NCBI GenBank assembly: GCA_014529385.2
Contig: CM043963.1
Location: forward strand, 77,305,412 to 77,365,411
DNA: 60,000 nt
Reading direction: 5' to 3'
DNA from: Adiantum capillus-veneris
Taxonomy: Eukaryota > Streptophyta > Polypodiopsida > Polypodiales > Pteridaceae
The notes under the pieces were generated by a model that was not told the DNA's origin, searched no databases, and saw only the letters and a program-made list of their open reading frames with translations. Position 1 is the first letter of the stretch; each line of letters opens with the position of its first letter. The position numbers were made by a program, and so were the translations under genes. Below are positions 20,659 to 31,900 of this stretch, in pieces.

Positions 20659-22557
20659 TTAATGAGATCCTGCACAAATTTGAGACATGAAGTAGTAAGC
20701 AGAAGCATCCTTCATGTCCAGCGAGACAGCATGCTCAAATGCTTGTCTACCAAACTCAAAATTTTCCCATTTTCGACAAGCACTCAGTAACGTGTGCCAT
20801 ATAACCAAATTAGGAGACACAGGCATTTTTCTGATAGTTAATGTTGCTTTGTCTAGATAGCCTTCACGGCAAAAGTGGTCTACCAAACATGCATGGTGTT
20901 TGATGGATGGAACAACACCATATTCTTTGCTCATGTTCACAAAATACGTCTCACATTTATGGAGTATGCCTGCCCGAAGGCATGCGCTAAGAACAACAAT
21001 CAAGGTTACGGCATCCGGATTAACTTTTTCTCCAAGCATTCTGTCCAACATGTCTCCAACTTCTCCACCTTTTCCTAGTTGGGCATAGCCTGAAATCAAG
21101 GCATTCCATGAGATAACATCCCGACTTGGAAGCAAGTCAAAAACTTCTTGTGCTCTTGGAAGCAAACCGCACTTTGCATACATATCAACGAGTGTATTTC
21201 CAAGAACAAGGTCTTTTTCCAGCAGCCCCTGCCTCTCAATCTCTGCATGAATTTTGGCACCTTTATGAATGGCGCCAGTGCCACTACATGCCTTTAAGCT
21301 GGAAACATACGTGACAGCATTTGGAGAAACACCCTCAAGCTGCATGAGTTCAAGAAGGTCAAGAGCTTCTTCCCCTTGCCCGTGTTCTGCATATCCAGCC
21401 ATTAATGCAGTCCATATGATTGCATCTCGAATGAGGAGACTGTCAAACAGATGTTGTGCCAAGGATAGCTGCCCACATCTTGCATACATGTGAACCAAGG
21501 TGCTAGCTACGACGAGCTCGCTCTCCAAACTATCTCTTTCAACCTCATCATAAATCTCTGCTGCTTTTTCTACAGCTCCTATGCTACAACAGGCCTTAAG
21601 TATCCCTATCAGAGTAACAGAGTCAGGCTTGATGCCTTCAGTTTGCATTCGTTCAAAACACTCTAAAGCTTCCCCACCATGACCGAGCTCAGCATAACAT
21701 GTAATGAGTGTATTCCAAGAGACTACATTACGACCTCGAAGCCTATCAAGAACTTGTTGTGCCATGGAAAGCATGCCAAACTTACCATACATATCCACCA
21801 AGGCATTCCCCACAACAATATTTCGTTTGAAAATGCCCTGTCTTTCAACCTCAGCATGTATTTCTTGACCCTTCGCTGAATTTCCTATACTAGCACAAGC
21901 TTTCAAAGCACACACAATGGTGAAGGCATCTGGTGAGGCACTATCGGACTCCATTTGATCAAAGCATTTGACTGCTTCGTCACCGAGCCCATTTTCTAGG
22001 TAACCTGTCATTAATGAGGTCCACAAAACTGTGTCTCGGGCTGGTAGGTTGTCGAATGCTTGCTGGGCTTTTGAAAGAAAGCCACATTTGACATACATTT
22101 GAACCAGAGTACTCCCAACAAACGCATTTGTCGCCAGTAGGCCAGTCCTTGCAACCTCAGCATGTAGATGGAGGCCTGTTATCCAATCTCTCAACTGCAT
22201 GCATGCTCTGAGCAAAATGGTGAAAGTGTGCCCGCTTGAATGTAATGACACATCTCTCTGCATTTCTTGGTACAAAGAAAGGCCTTGTTGAAGGTCTCCA
22301 GACTTGACGAAGCCACCGATGAGAGCATTCCAGGACCACACATCCGGGCATACCAAACTGTTAAAAACCTGATGAGCCGATTGCAAACATCCAATCTCCA
22401 CCAGCATACAAACAACACGACTACCCAAAACCACATGAGCTGAAAGACCGTGATTGCGCAAAAATGCATGCATGGAGACACCCCCGGCATAGTTCTTCTC
22501 TGTGATAAATGTGTGCAAAATACGCCCAATACCCTGCAATGATGGGTAAGGAAGCAT
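20659..22557 (-). CDS. PLS-class pentatricopeptide-repeat protein (632 aa)
   Basis: Single-exon gene, ATG at 22557-22555, TAA at 20661-20659. The frame is open back to a GTG at 22596, with a stop at 22602-22600, so 22557 is the first in-frame ATG. About 16 P, L and S repeats fill residues 40-600. P-type starts are near residues 72 (DVWSWNALIGGF), 174 (DTVLWTSLMTGY), 276 (NVVSWNTLITCY), 377 (DAIIWTALMAGY) and 479 (DVISWNALISGY), with 'LVDMYAKCG'-type L/S repeats between. The C-terminus (from PNLVIWHTLLSAC) is an E1-like motif ending about residue 632; E2, E+ and DYW deaminase domains are absent. PLS-E proteins bind single-stranded organelle RNA base by base and usually direct C-to-U editing with a separate DYW partner. 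No clear N-terminal targeting peptide is visible, but family members act in plastids or mitochondria. All reading is uninterrupted, so it is probably functional. Confidence 0.93.
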   Translation of the reverse strand: MLPYPSLQGIGRILHTFITEKNYAGGVSMHAFLRNHGLSAHVVLGSRVVCMLVEIGCLQSAHQVFNSLVCPDVWSWNALIGGFVKSGDLQQGLSLYQEMQRDVSLHSSGHTFTILLRACMQLRDWITGLHLHAEVARTGLLATNAFVGSTLVQMYVKCGFLSKAQQAFDNLPARDTVLWTSLMTGYLENGLGDEAVKCFDQMESDSASPDAFTIVCALKACASIGNSAKGQEIHAEVERQGIFKRNIVVGNALVDMYGKFGMLSMAQQVLDRLRGRNVVSWNTLITCYAELGHGGEALECFERMQTEGIKPDSVTLIGILKACCSIGAVEKAAEIYDEVERDSLESELVVASTLVHMYARCGQLSLAQHLFDSLLIRDAIIWTALMAGYAEHGQGEEALDLLELMQLEGVSPNAVTYVSSLKACSGTGAIHKGAKIHAEIERQGLLEKDLVLGNTLVDMYAKCGLLPRAQEVFDLLPSRDVISWNALISGYAQLGKGGEVGDMLDRMLGEKVNPDAVTLIVVLSACLRAGILHKCETYFVNMSKEYGVVPSIKHHACLVDHFCREGYLDKATLTIRKMPVSPNLVIWHTLLSACRKWENFEFGRQAFEHAVSLDMKDASAYYFMSQICAGSH

Positions 22558-22728
22558 TGCTCCTTCCAGAGATGAAAAGTCCGCTGTAAAGTACACATCC
22601 TACTCGAGCTCAGATACGCAAGGCCTCTGCTTTCTTCACTAGTTCTCTGCGCTCCGAGGACTCGCTGGGCAGAGCAGCAGAAGTCCTGCTAAATGGAAGC
22701 ACTTCGTCCAATCCAACGACGTTAAAAC

Positions 22729-22761
<33 letters not shown>

Positions 22762-22837
22762 ACAACTTGAACTCGTCGCCTTGAGCGGCTCTCTCTTCGG
22801 GATAGTTTCCTACGACGTTAAAATTCTCTTCTTCTTC

Positions 22838-22884
<47 letters not shown>

Positions 22885-22900
22885 CTCGTAAATCTTTGGG
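22558..22900 (-). promoter_or_regulatory. CT/GA-rich leader region upstream of the PPR gene
   Basis: Holds (CT)n passing into (CG)n at about 22730-22761 and (CT)n at 22841-22881 as read on the plus strand. Both are preceded by an ACGACGTTAAAA phrase, so the block looks duplicated. On the PPR coding strand these are GA tracts; GA-rich leaders and core promoters are common in plants. An out-of-frame ATG at 22598-22596 opens a 135-codon frame overlapping the PPR start. Confidence 0.45.
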
Positions 22901-23139
22901 ATGAATTTACAAGTGGGAAACCTCAAGGCGAGGAAAACCCACAGAACAGAGCAGATACAAGGCGTGAACATGGAAGTGTTCATCTGCAAAAAGTGCTAAA
23001 CGCATTCATATGAAAGCTAACGCAAGTCTGAAGTGATATCATCCACTTCACAGGCAAAACGTAAAGATTGCCCAAGGGAAAGCTTCAAAAAATGAAAGGG
23101 ATTTGCATCAGCACGAGAGAGCATGCAATTGTTGCGTTG
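22901..23139. other. No gene seen
   Basis: Short gap between the PPR leader and the LINE relic. Probably LINE 3' UTR on the minus strand. Confidence 0.3.
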
Positions 23140-24010
23140 TCACCATAGGGTCCAATAAGCCCAAACTCTTACCCACATAATGAAAACCGCAAATCGTTGA
23201 GTGGAAGGTGAGAGAATGCCGAAAGCCCAAAACCTTTTGTGGAAAACCATCGAGGGGAATCGGAGCCGCATGCCAGATGCTATATCACAAAGAAATTCTC
23301 TAGTAATGCAGCAATCCCAAAGGAGATGACTAACAGTCTCCTCTACAGTCGAGCAAAGAACACAGCGGGAAGAGCAGACATGATGTGCATTGAGAAAAGA
23401 ACCCACTGGAAGAACTCCAAGCAAGCATCGCCAAAGAAACAATCGCTCCTTCAAAGGCAAATGGCTCTTCCAAAGGGCAGAAACCACTTTCTTCCACCTA
23501 AATGTCATACTTATGCATAGACCATAGGGCATTACATGCGGAGATAGAAGAGCAGCATAAACCGTACTGGTAGACATGGTGTCAAAGGGATTGTCCCGTA
23601 GACACCAATCAGACATGCAATCCTCAACCAACAGAGGCGGAATAGGCAAAATATCAACCAACATGTGTTGAACCTCTCCCAAAATGACGGTAATGCATAC
23701 CCAATTCAAACCAACGAGCAGCAAGGGGGAACTAGAAAGCGTACCCCGCATCATCAACAACATCACCAACTACTCGATGGCCACGACACGAGAGAAAGTA
23801 GGCCTCGCGAGGCGAGCGGTCGACCAAAGTAAGAGAGAATATCCGACTCCAATGAAGACTCTCTAATCGAAGCGAGTTCCCCTCTTGCTGCTGTTGACCT
23901 TGCCATGATAACTGCATTGTAACTTCCTTACAATCAAAAATCAAGTTTGAGGTGATAGGGCATCCATGAATGCGCCCTTCCATCTTGCTAAACACAACCT
24001 CCCAAAAGAC
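23140..24010 (-). pseudogene. LINE ORF2 C-terminal part (zf-RVT domain)
   Basis: A 209-codon minus ORF (23769-23140) contains WKKVVSALWKSHLPLKERLF, then FLWRCLLGVLPV, then C-x2-C-x8-H-x4-C (CVLCSTVEETVSHLLWDC). This is the zf-RVT domain found after the RT in plant LINE ORF2, thought to act in RNA or target binding. It ends FIMWVRVWAYWTLW before a stop. A second frame (23995-23732) carries the preceding segment, so a shift lies near 23750. The RT proper is missing: at about 24010 the sequence changes to a Harbinger transposase. Confidence 0.8.
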
Positions 24011-24830
24011 TGGCTGCCAATCAAGGAGTCATGCACCGATACGGCCCATCCAACATCAAAATTCCATATTGAACAATTAGCGGCTATGGTTAGTTACAGT
24101 AAAATAGGTGGAAACCTTTTTTATTGTAGTAGTCGACATGGTTGTCCCTTGGTGCAATGATGGGTATGTGGGAACCATCTATCACACCAACAACAAAGGG
24201 AATTCCCCTTGCAACCTCAAACTCGCACGCCAATGTCGCAAACCGAGAGCTTGAAGGCCATCTGATGTACATATCCCTAAGGCCAAATTCCACAATTGCC
24301 TTGCAAAATCAAGCACAAATTCACAAGATGTACTCTTGACACGTCCATAAGTGTCACCAAGGCCCAAGACTCCATCTCCAGTAGCAAGTGTGCCAACAAG
24401 TGTGCCAAGAGCGATGGCTACTCTATCTTCAATGGGCACAGCCTTGCAAAAGTTTGTGAATTTCTTCTGCATGAATGGTGCAAGCTTCTCACAAAGGAAA
24501 TTAAAGGTTTCTTTGCTGACCCTTAGACGCCGCTTGAACATGCTAGCATTATAAGCACTTAGGAGATAGCATCAAACAAAGCCTTGTGGACGTGGGTATG
24601 CCCACGCTCACCGCCGCTCATGACCTCTCCTTCAGTTGGCGATCTTCTTAAGGCTTACAGACCATGCCATGCACCCAAAAACATGCAACCAAGTTTGCAC
24701 TCTGGACTCATCATTGCAAAAGCTAAGCTCCTTTCGCAATTCATAGATGGGTAAAAAACACAACCATGCACAATAGAGAGTAGTTTCCTTGGATATGGCC
24801 ATTGAATCTTGCAATAGTTGACACAATACA
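24011..24830 (-). pseudogene. PIF/Harbinger (HARBI1-like) transposase relic
   Basis: Minus-strand ORF 24541-24182 begins FKRRLRVSKETFNFLCEKLA, then RVAIALGTL and LATGD, the N-terminal helical region of plant HARBI1-like proteins. A frameshift then leads to VVGVIDGSHIPIIAP and YYNKKGFH, with the first catalytic Asp of the DDE nuclease. Near 24020-24060 'FDVGWAVSVHDS' retains the second Asp (family V-G-W-P-G-S-V-H-D-S; here the Pro-Gly is Ala-Val). The third acidic residue and the C-terminus are gone. Text up to 24830 is plausible upstream coding. Harbinger transposases cut and paste DNA with a Myb-like partner; this copy is dead. Confidence 0.82.
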
Positions 24831-25640
24831 AGATATTCGGTGATAGACTACTTAAATTTCCAACATTTTTATCATACTTTGAAACCTTGAAACATTACAA
24901 TACACTTTGGAAGCATGCCAAGAAAATTTGCAAGCTTTGACAAATTACAAAAAAACTTTGAAAAAACTTAAAGCTTTGAAACATGGAAAGCTTAGAACTA
25001 CTAGTCAAACCCCCTCCCCCCCCCCCCCCCCCCCAAAGACTCCTTCAAAAAATTACTCATAGTCATACACATCGCTGCTAGTATGTTGAGCTGCTCCTTC
25101 TCCAAGGAAATATTTGGAGAGATGGAGGGAGAGTTCAACATGGCTTTGTAGCCATGAGGTGGCATGTGGAAAGAAGGATGGGGGTATGGATAGAAAGTAG
25201 ATTGAGAGAAAGGAGATTGGGAGAGAACAGGGTCGTCATCTTACCGTTGGGAATCAAAAAATTGATTTGTGTTGGGGTCCATTGTACCTACACCGCAAAA
25301 AATAAAATAAAATGTTAAAGATGTGCACACAAAGTTTTAATCAATGCATGAAAGTATGAATCACATAAGTCAATGCGGCAACGAGCCGATTTGCACCATC
25401 GTTGCCTGCTTGATGCTTTAACCCTACAAGAACACCATTTTAAAAAAATGTTAGTACACATAGAGCATGTCAACAAGCTTATAAAAAATTTAGCAAAGAT
25501 TGGATAATAAAAATCAAGGATTAAAATTTGAGATAACCTACTCTACTTGAAGTTGCTCTCAAATACAAAGGAACATGACCTCGTTCTTTGTGTTGATTTT
25601 GACAGGGATCACGAAAGAATAGGAGCCATTTTATGAAGGG
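24831..25640. other. Possible Harbinger upstream remains; (C)n run
   Basis: A (C)n run sits at about 25017-25034. On the minus strand near 25284 an ATG opens a short MDPNTNQFFDSQ reading followed by a GTAAGA donor-like site and a Pro/Ser-rich stretch to about 25040. This could be a first exon or the companion ORF of the Harbinger element. It is too short and unsupported to call a gene. Confidence 0.25.
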
Positions 25641-26689
25641 AAGGGGGAGGGGGAGGGGGAGGGGGGGGTTGGAAGTTACAAGACGTTTTTGTTTTGTGCA
25701 CTGGCACTCGAAACGAGGCATTGCTTCCGCCCACGCGCATGATTTGTTGCAAGTGAGGGTATGTTTACTGCCGTTGCCCACTGTGCTGGCCTTATACAAC
25801 TCCATAGAGATCCTTGTGGACACTATTATATATTCTCTCTTTAGTATCATAATACCAAGACATATACTGGTTACATCTGAATTGTATTAGGGAATCTCAA
25901 TAGATTCCATCAGTGAGCCTCCATTCTCGTCGTCACTCCATAGCAAAATCCCCACTCAAGGTTGAGAATTGAAAACGGACTGTGCTCAATAAGATTTTCG
26001 AAGCCAAAATGCTAGCCGTCTGATTTGCCTGCATTCGTTTCCCCCTATGTGAAGCCCTTATCAGAACAAAAATACAATGTCGGATCGTCTCAAGGCCATC
26101 TTGGCTGCCCCAAGGCTTGTGTTTGTGCTTGCAACCCAAGTGCCCCCTCATCGCGTCTCGTGCCAACTCTCCCCCAATCGGCATTTGACAACTTTGTAAT
26201 TGTAGCTAGTTGCTCGCCAATGCCAGATACCACATGCCCTCTTTTGTTGGTGTCCTACCCTACGATGAGTAGCCACCTCACCTGACTTTGCTTCCTTTCT
26301 TTTTTTCTCCAAATTGGGGTATCTTCATAGATTTTCCTATTACTTTATTTTATTTAAACCGAAGGCACATACGGGCCCCTTGTTGAAAGTTGTAGTGTGT
26401 GTATCTTGGTATCGCTGTGTATCTTGGTATCGCAGTCTGCATCTTGCACAATGAAAAATTCTCCAACTAAACCAGATCAAGTATATAGGTATAAAAACTT
26501 CTTCTTTTTTTGCAAAACTCGGAATTGTGAGTGAATTATATCGATCATCCCAAAAAATTACAAGATCTTGCCATGCTCGTGCTGAGCCATGACATCATCA
26601 AGAGAGAATAATTACATCGGCTATTTGGGGAGTCACCCCTAATGACCCGCTCCCTTATCCTTGATACACAAGGTCAATTATCATGTTCT
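25641..26689. other. No gene seen
   Basis: A (GGGGGA)-like purine tract lies at 25637-25670. Open frames of 80-109 codons here have no recognisable content and no conserved partner. Confidence 0.3.
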
Positions 26690-26935
26690 TCAAAGATCTT
26701 CTGCTTTCCAATGGCCAAGATTTTCCTCCTTCCTAAGCATTCCATCTGCTGACAACAAGGCACAGGTAGTCCTAGACAAATCCTCTGAGTTTTTCTTGCA
26801 CCCGAGCGTCCACATTAGCACTTTGCTTTCTTGTATAATTTATGTGAAGCTTGCCGCCTCAGAACCTCCTTCAAACACACGGCGGTTCCTTGTCTGCAAT
26901 ACATTATGTAAGAAGAAGTACCTAACGATTTGAGT
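26690..26935 (-). pseudogene. LINE ORF2 C-terminus relic, second copy
   Basis: Minus-strand text 'QIVRYFFLHNVLQTRNRRVF' then 'IIQESKVLMWTL' parallels the relic at 3850-4090, and the flank to 26500 also resembles the sequence at 3600-3850. It carries stops and is a 3'-end fragment only. Confidence 0.5.
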
Positions 26936-29082
26936 GCTGATGAGGAGGGCAGGACTACTTGAATTCTTACCTCCAAGGAATATAGGTATAAAAACTTATT
27001 TAAGCTTAACGTGATGAGGTTATGAGGCAAAACTTAAGGTCTATAATGTATCTATAGGCCAATACCCATCAGCTAACCATCTTTCAAGGTTTCAAAGTCA
27101 AAGGAATCTTGTAATTTAAGCTCATTTACATAAATTAATAGTGCGTAATTTCTAGCAAAAAATGATTGCTATGCTTGCATAACCATCAAATAGTATGACG
27201 TTATGCAACAGAGTCATAGATCTAGTATATATGTATCATAAGACATTGCAAATTTAAATGAACTAAATATTTTATGTGGTCATTAATTGAATTCTCAAAC
27301 GTCACATATTTGACACACAATTTTTTACATTTAATTCTAGTCACAGATATATATTTTTTCATGTGACAGATGCACAACTTCAAACATATATATAAGTAGT
27401 CACTATGGATTATTGCATGCACCTTGCTCACCTTAGATTAGAGTACGAGTTTTAGTGAAACATTGACTGTTGTTTTGCATAGGTGCTTTTCATGAGTGTA
27501 GTTACTATTGAGGTTGTGTACAAAGGTGGCGAATTATAATTGTTATGAATACTTTGGATAACATTTTATAAGTTTTGCAAAAGCATTTCTTGAGATGTTT
27601 TCTAGATTTCATGTATTATTTTATTTAAATTCTGAAAAAAGGACACTAAAGTGTCCTTTTTTGGTACCAAACTAGTGTTAAAGCATGTTCTATCTATCTT
27701 GACAATCAATTTAGTGCATCTATCCTTTCCAATAATCATTTGCATTTAGTTGAACTCACTGAGATACTCCAACATGACAAAAATGGAAACCATAAAAAAA
27801 AGATTAATTGTCATTTTGTACATCTAAGATGTATACAGATAGTCCAGTAAATGCTCTCTTCATAGTAGGATTAGCAGTTTCTTGTTTTATAATGATTCTG
27901 AACACAATGCATAAAAATCTGCAAGATCAATTTCTTGGGGAATTGAAAGTAGCTTAGCAGAAAAAACACTCTATTTGCAAGTAAGACCGAATCATAATTG
28001 TTGGAAATAGAGTTGCAGGGAAACACACAGACCTTGGAGAAGATGAAGAAGCTCAAGGCACAGAACAGAGAGTACGTATTGCTTAGTGCACAATGGAAAG
28101 ATAAGTTAGCCCTAGAGTGATGGGCATATATACAATGCACAAGGGAAAAAAACTCCTAGTGAGGGAAAATTTGCCCCTGCAGTCCTAAGCTAAGTTGCAT
28201 TATACGTTAAATGTTAAACGTATTATACACGTTTAATGATCGTATAATATTTTTGACCAAATAAAATGTCTGTATTATACGGTGACACATCATTGAGTTT
28301 GGCCCTCCATATTATTTCTCTACACTCCGATCAAAGATTTTTTTGATCGAAGAAACCTTTGATCGAACTACATAGTTTATATATGTGACTACCACTGCCC
28401 CTCAAGAGCATTTCACACAATCAAGTATTAGATTGCTTGAAAAAAGTAATCCTCTTCTCCAAGAAAAGAATGTGAAATTTTTTAAAAATGGAGAAAGTAA
28501 GGATTTAAACTATTTATTAAATTTAGTTTTAATAATATAATTTTAGTTATTATAATTTATAATAAAGCTTTTTTTATTCTTTGTAAAATTGAATAGTTTT
28601 AAAAATTAGAATTGCGCTCTTTGTGTGTTGGCGTCTTCTCACACTTAAAGAGGAAAAGATTAGGGTTTGAAACCATTTATCATTGTGTTGGAGTATATAC
28701 TCACACTTGAAGATGGATACGCATCGTAAATAGTGGTAACTTACATTTGTGCTAGAGTAAAAGTGTTTTCTTGCACTAGAGATAATTAGTTCTTTCACTT
28801 ATATTAAGATTTTACTCCCAAAATTTACAAGCTTAGAGTTAGAGACGAGGAACTTTACTCGAATATGGACTGACACGGGATATAAATTAATGGTTTTGGT
28901 TTTTATTTTCTCAGACTTAGGTACATTCTCCAAAGCAGGTTCACCTAGTAATATATCTAATTCGAAGAGAAATTGTACAGATGGTATTGGAGTAGGGATA
29001 TCTACATCAAACACTTTATCAAGATTTTGATAAACAATGGTTATGCATGTTGTATTTGAAATGGACTCAAGCATCTCTTGCA
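26936..29082. other. AT-rich, no gene seen
   Basis: No recognisable coding sequence. Two nested inverted repeats lie at about 28198-28249 and 28328-28365. The 98-codon minus ORF at 28799-29095 overlaps the start of the hAT relic and is probably a shadow. Confidence 0.35.
28198..28249. repeat. Imperfect palindrome
   Basis: The perfect core TTAAACGT (28214-28221) / ACGTTTAA (28229-28236) has a 7-base loop. The outer arms ATTATACG and CGTATAAT extend the pairing to roughly 20 bp per side with small bulges. It could form a hairpin or be a decayed miniature inverted-repeat element. Confidence 0.7.
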
Positions 29083-30017
29083 CGTGGTATTCCATTCAAT
29101 GTAGTGCGCAACCCTATCTTCAAAGATGCATTGATGAGCATCATGAAAAAAAGGATTTATGATGTTGGATTACAACAAAATGCGCATAGAGTATGTTGAC
29201 AAAGTCAAGGATGAGGTATAAAGCATGCTCAAACGTGCAGTGTTGGAATATGTTTCTACCTTGGGTGTACTATAACTTTGGATGGATGGACCAATTTTCA
29301 GAAGAAGCCTTTAATCAATGTGATGTTGATTTGGCCCCGAGGGTTTGTATTTTTAGAAGCAATTGACACGTCCTTGAAAGAAAAAACTATTCCCTTTTTT
29401 TTTTGAAGATCTATGAGCATGCCATATCAAAAGCTCGAGGGCCAAGGAATGTAACAACCATCATCACTAACAATGCTACAAATTATAAAGGTGCAGGTCT
29501 TGCAATTCAAGCAAAGTACCCGGAATTAACATGGGTACCATGTGGTGCACATACTATCAATCTGCTTCTAAAAGACATTGGCAAAGTTGACAAAATAAAG
29601 ACTACTTTGTTGGAAGAAAACATAATAGTGAAGTTCATTAGAAAGCATCATTTTTCATATGCCTTTTTCATAACAAAGTCGTCTAACAAGGCATTACAAA
29701 TCTTTTGTGGGACTCGGATTGCTACTGCATAATATGTATTGTCAACACTAAAAGATGTTCATCAACATGTGCTGGTGGAGACAGTTTCCTGCAAGCAATG
29801 GGATGTATGGCTTAGCAAATATCCCAGCTACCAAGCTTTAACATTAAGGGTTCATCAACTCGTCAATATTTCAGTGTTTTGGAGAAATGTGGAAAAGCTT
29901 GTCAATGTTACTAAACCCTTTGTGGACTTGCTGTGCTTGGTGAATAAAGATTCTTTTGTCTTTGGGAAGGCATATTGGTATATGTCAGAAGCCATTGAAA
30001 AGCTCAAGGAATTTTAA
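29083..30017 (+). pseudogene. hAT-family transposase relic (DUF659 region)
   Basis: Plus-strand text runs GIPFNVVRNPIFKDAL (29083), 'GCTITLDGWTNFQKKPL' (about 29265-29310), VFLEAIDTSLK, then TIITNNATNYKGAGLAIQAK, WVPCGAHTINLLLKDIGK (29530-29585) and FIRKHHFSYAFF. This order matches plant hAT transposases of the DUF659 type ('GIPFNV.rnP', 'T.DGWT', 'VvTDNaaNyv.AG', 'W.PCaaHciDL.L.DIg'). The Asp in DGWT is a catalytic candidate and is present. The D of 'TDNA' is Asn here. A TAA near 29730 and earlier stops and shifts disable it. The C-terminal dimerisation domain is missing. Confidence 0.82.
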
Positions 30018-30255
30018 GGCTACAGTGGTAGAGACAAAAAATTTCTGGTTTCATGTGCAGAATCGTGATGGGTGCAAACGCACACGCCGTTACACACTGC
30101 ATCATTTTCTTTCGGTCCAAATGTATTTATTCCCTTTCTTTGTGAGCTCATATAGGATAAGGCTTTAGCTGCAAACATATGAACAAATCTTTGATAAATT
30201 TAATGTACCCCAAGAATGAACTCAATTCTGAAATCGTCGTTGATGCTCTGGCTTA
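30018..30255. other. No gene seen
   Basis: Gap between the hAT relic and the gypsy pol relic. Nothing recognised. Confidence 0.3.
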
Positions 30256-31900
30256 CTAAATACTATGTATTTTATCTTCAGCCATCTCAATGTCATTTCT
30301 TGAAACAATATGTCCCAACAGCTGACCTTTCGAGACCATTAAAACAGACTGAATGGGTTTAAGTAGATTCTCTTTTCCTTGCACCTCTGGAAGACCATTT
30401 CCAAAAATAATGTGTATTTCTTCAGTGGAAAAGACTAATAAAGTCTTCCACAAAGATGGCCAAAAATTTGTGCAAAAACTCACTAAAGATTTCCATCATA
30501 CACCGCTAAAAGGTTGCTAGAGGATTACAAAGTCCAAATGGCATTACCAAATACATAAATGCGTCTCATTTAGTGATGAATGTGGCTTTAGCTCTGTCTT
30601 CTAGTGCAATCTTCAGTTGATTGTAGCCACTATAGCAATCCATGAAGATATACATCTTGTGGCATGCAATCTCAACTAACATCATATTTGTGAATGGTAA
30701 TGGGAAGGGATCTTTAATGGTCTGGGCATTCAATTTCCTATAATCGACACACACTCTGAGCTTGTTGTTCTTCTTTGGTACAACCACTATAGGAGTCACT
30801 GCTTGCCACCTCTGTGGTGAACCCAGCTTTAAGTAAATTATCGATTTCCTCCTTAACCATCTTTGCATAATTAGAACTCATTCTGTATCTCTACATTCTT
30901 ACTAGTCTAGCATCAGGTTTCAATGGTATGCGATGCTAGCACACCCTTGGATCTACTCCCTTCAGATCCGTATGTTCCCAGGAAAATACTTCTTTGTATT
31001 TTTGGAATAGTCCCTTGGCTTTTTCCTTGATCTTTGGCTTTAGATGTTTGTTGATTTTAATCATTCTAGGATTATCCTCTAAGATAAGATTACATTCTTC
31101 TAGTTCTTGATCATCTAGAAGCAACCAATCTAGCCCACCTCTCTTTCTCTTGGCCAATGACTCTTCTTCCTTGTGTATCCAATACCAACAACATAGACAT
31201 TAAATGGATTACTGACTTCTAGCATATCATTTTGAAGATCTGGTTGCAATGCTACTGAAATTTATTCATTAGCATCTGAATCATTCATTGAATTGGGTTT
31301 TTCCCTAAAGTTAAGCTTTTTTGGTGTAGATTGATCTGGTACACAACCATCAATCTGGATTGATCTCTCCGTAGTGCCATCAATTCAGTAAATTGATCTA
31401 GGTATTTCTATTTTTGTCAATCACCTTATTCTTTGCCCAGCAGAACTACGCTAAGGTTGATCTCTATTAAGGGGAAGATATTCATGGAGGCTAGCATCCT
31501 CTTAATCTTCTTCGTACCATACTTCTTACACAACTCTTCTGGTCTTAGTGTATTTTCCTCCATGACCTCGTATCTGTCTTTATCTGGATTCTTCTACTGG
31601 AGCCTTGAATAGTCAATGTCTGGTTTGCATAGTCATGTATAGCCCCATTAGTTCTGAGCCATGGTCTTCCTAGTAGCATACCATAGGCTCTCTAAACATC
31701 CAACACCAAGAAACTGGTTTTGAATTTCTCTTTTTCCACTCTTATCTGCATGTTTTCAATGAGACCAGTGGCTTGGACCACCCTATGATCTTCCATCCTT
31801 ATTTTGAACGGAGCTGGCTTCATCTTAGTTATTCCTAACTTGATTACCAAGAATATTCACTCCGGCACCTCCATCCAAAATAACACCAAATAATGGTTCC
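30256..31900 (-). pseudogene. Ty3/gypsy protease-RT relic (different family from A)
   Basis: From 31157 down, the minus strand reads an acidic linker (KEKAKGLFQKYKEVFSWEHTDLKG), then PIVVVPKKNNKLRVCVDYRK and KDPFPLPF, then FMDCYSGYNQLKIA (motif A, Asp present), RAKATFITK, and later LLGHIVS. These are standard Ty3/gypsy RT landmarks. Motif C, normally F/Y-V-D-D, reads FVED at 30443-30454, so the first catalytic Asp of the pair is lost. Between 31200 and 31900 broken text is consistent with the retropepsin region. RNase H and integrase are not present downstream. The KDPFPLPF context differs from the family A copies. Confidence 0.82.

Noticed and set aside
22191-22598. 135-codon ORF as a separate gene
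   Set aside because: It overlaps the PPR gene out of frame and has no PPR or other motif; kept only as a possible upstream ORF.
25521-25890. ORFs of 85 and 109 codons
   Set aside because: They include a purine tract giving a Pro-Leu or Gly-Arg repeat; no family match and no conserved copy.
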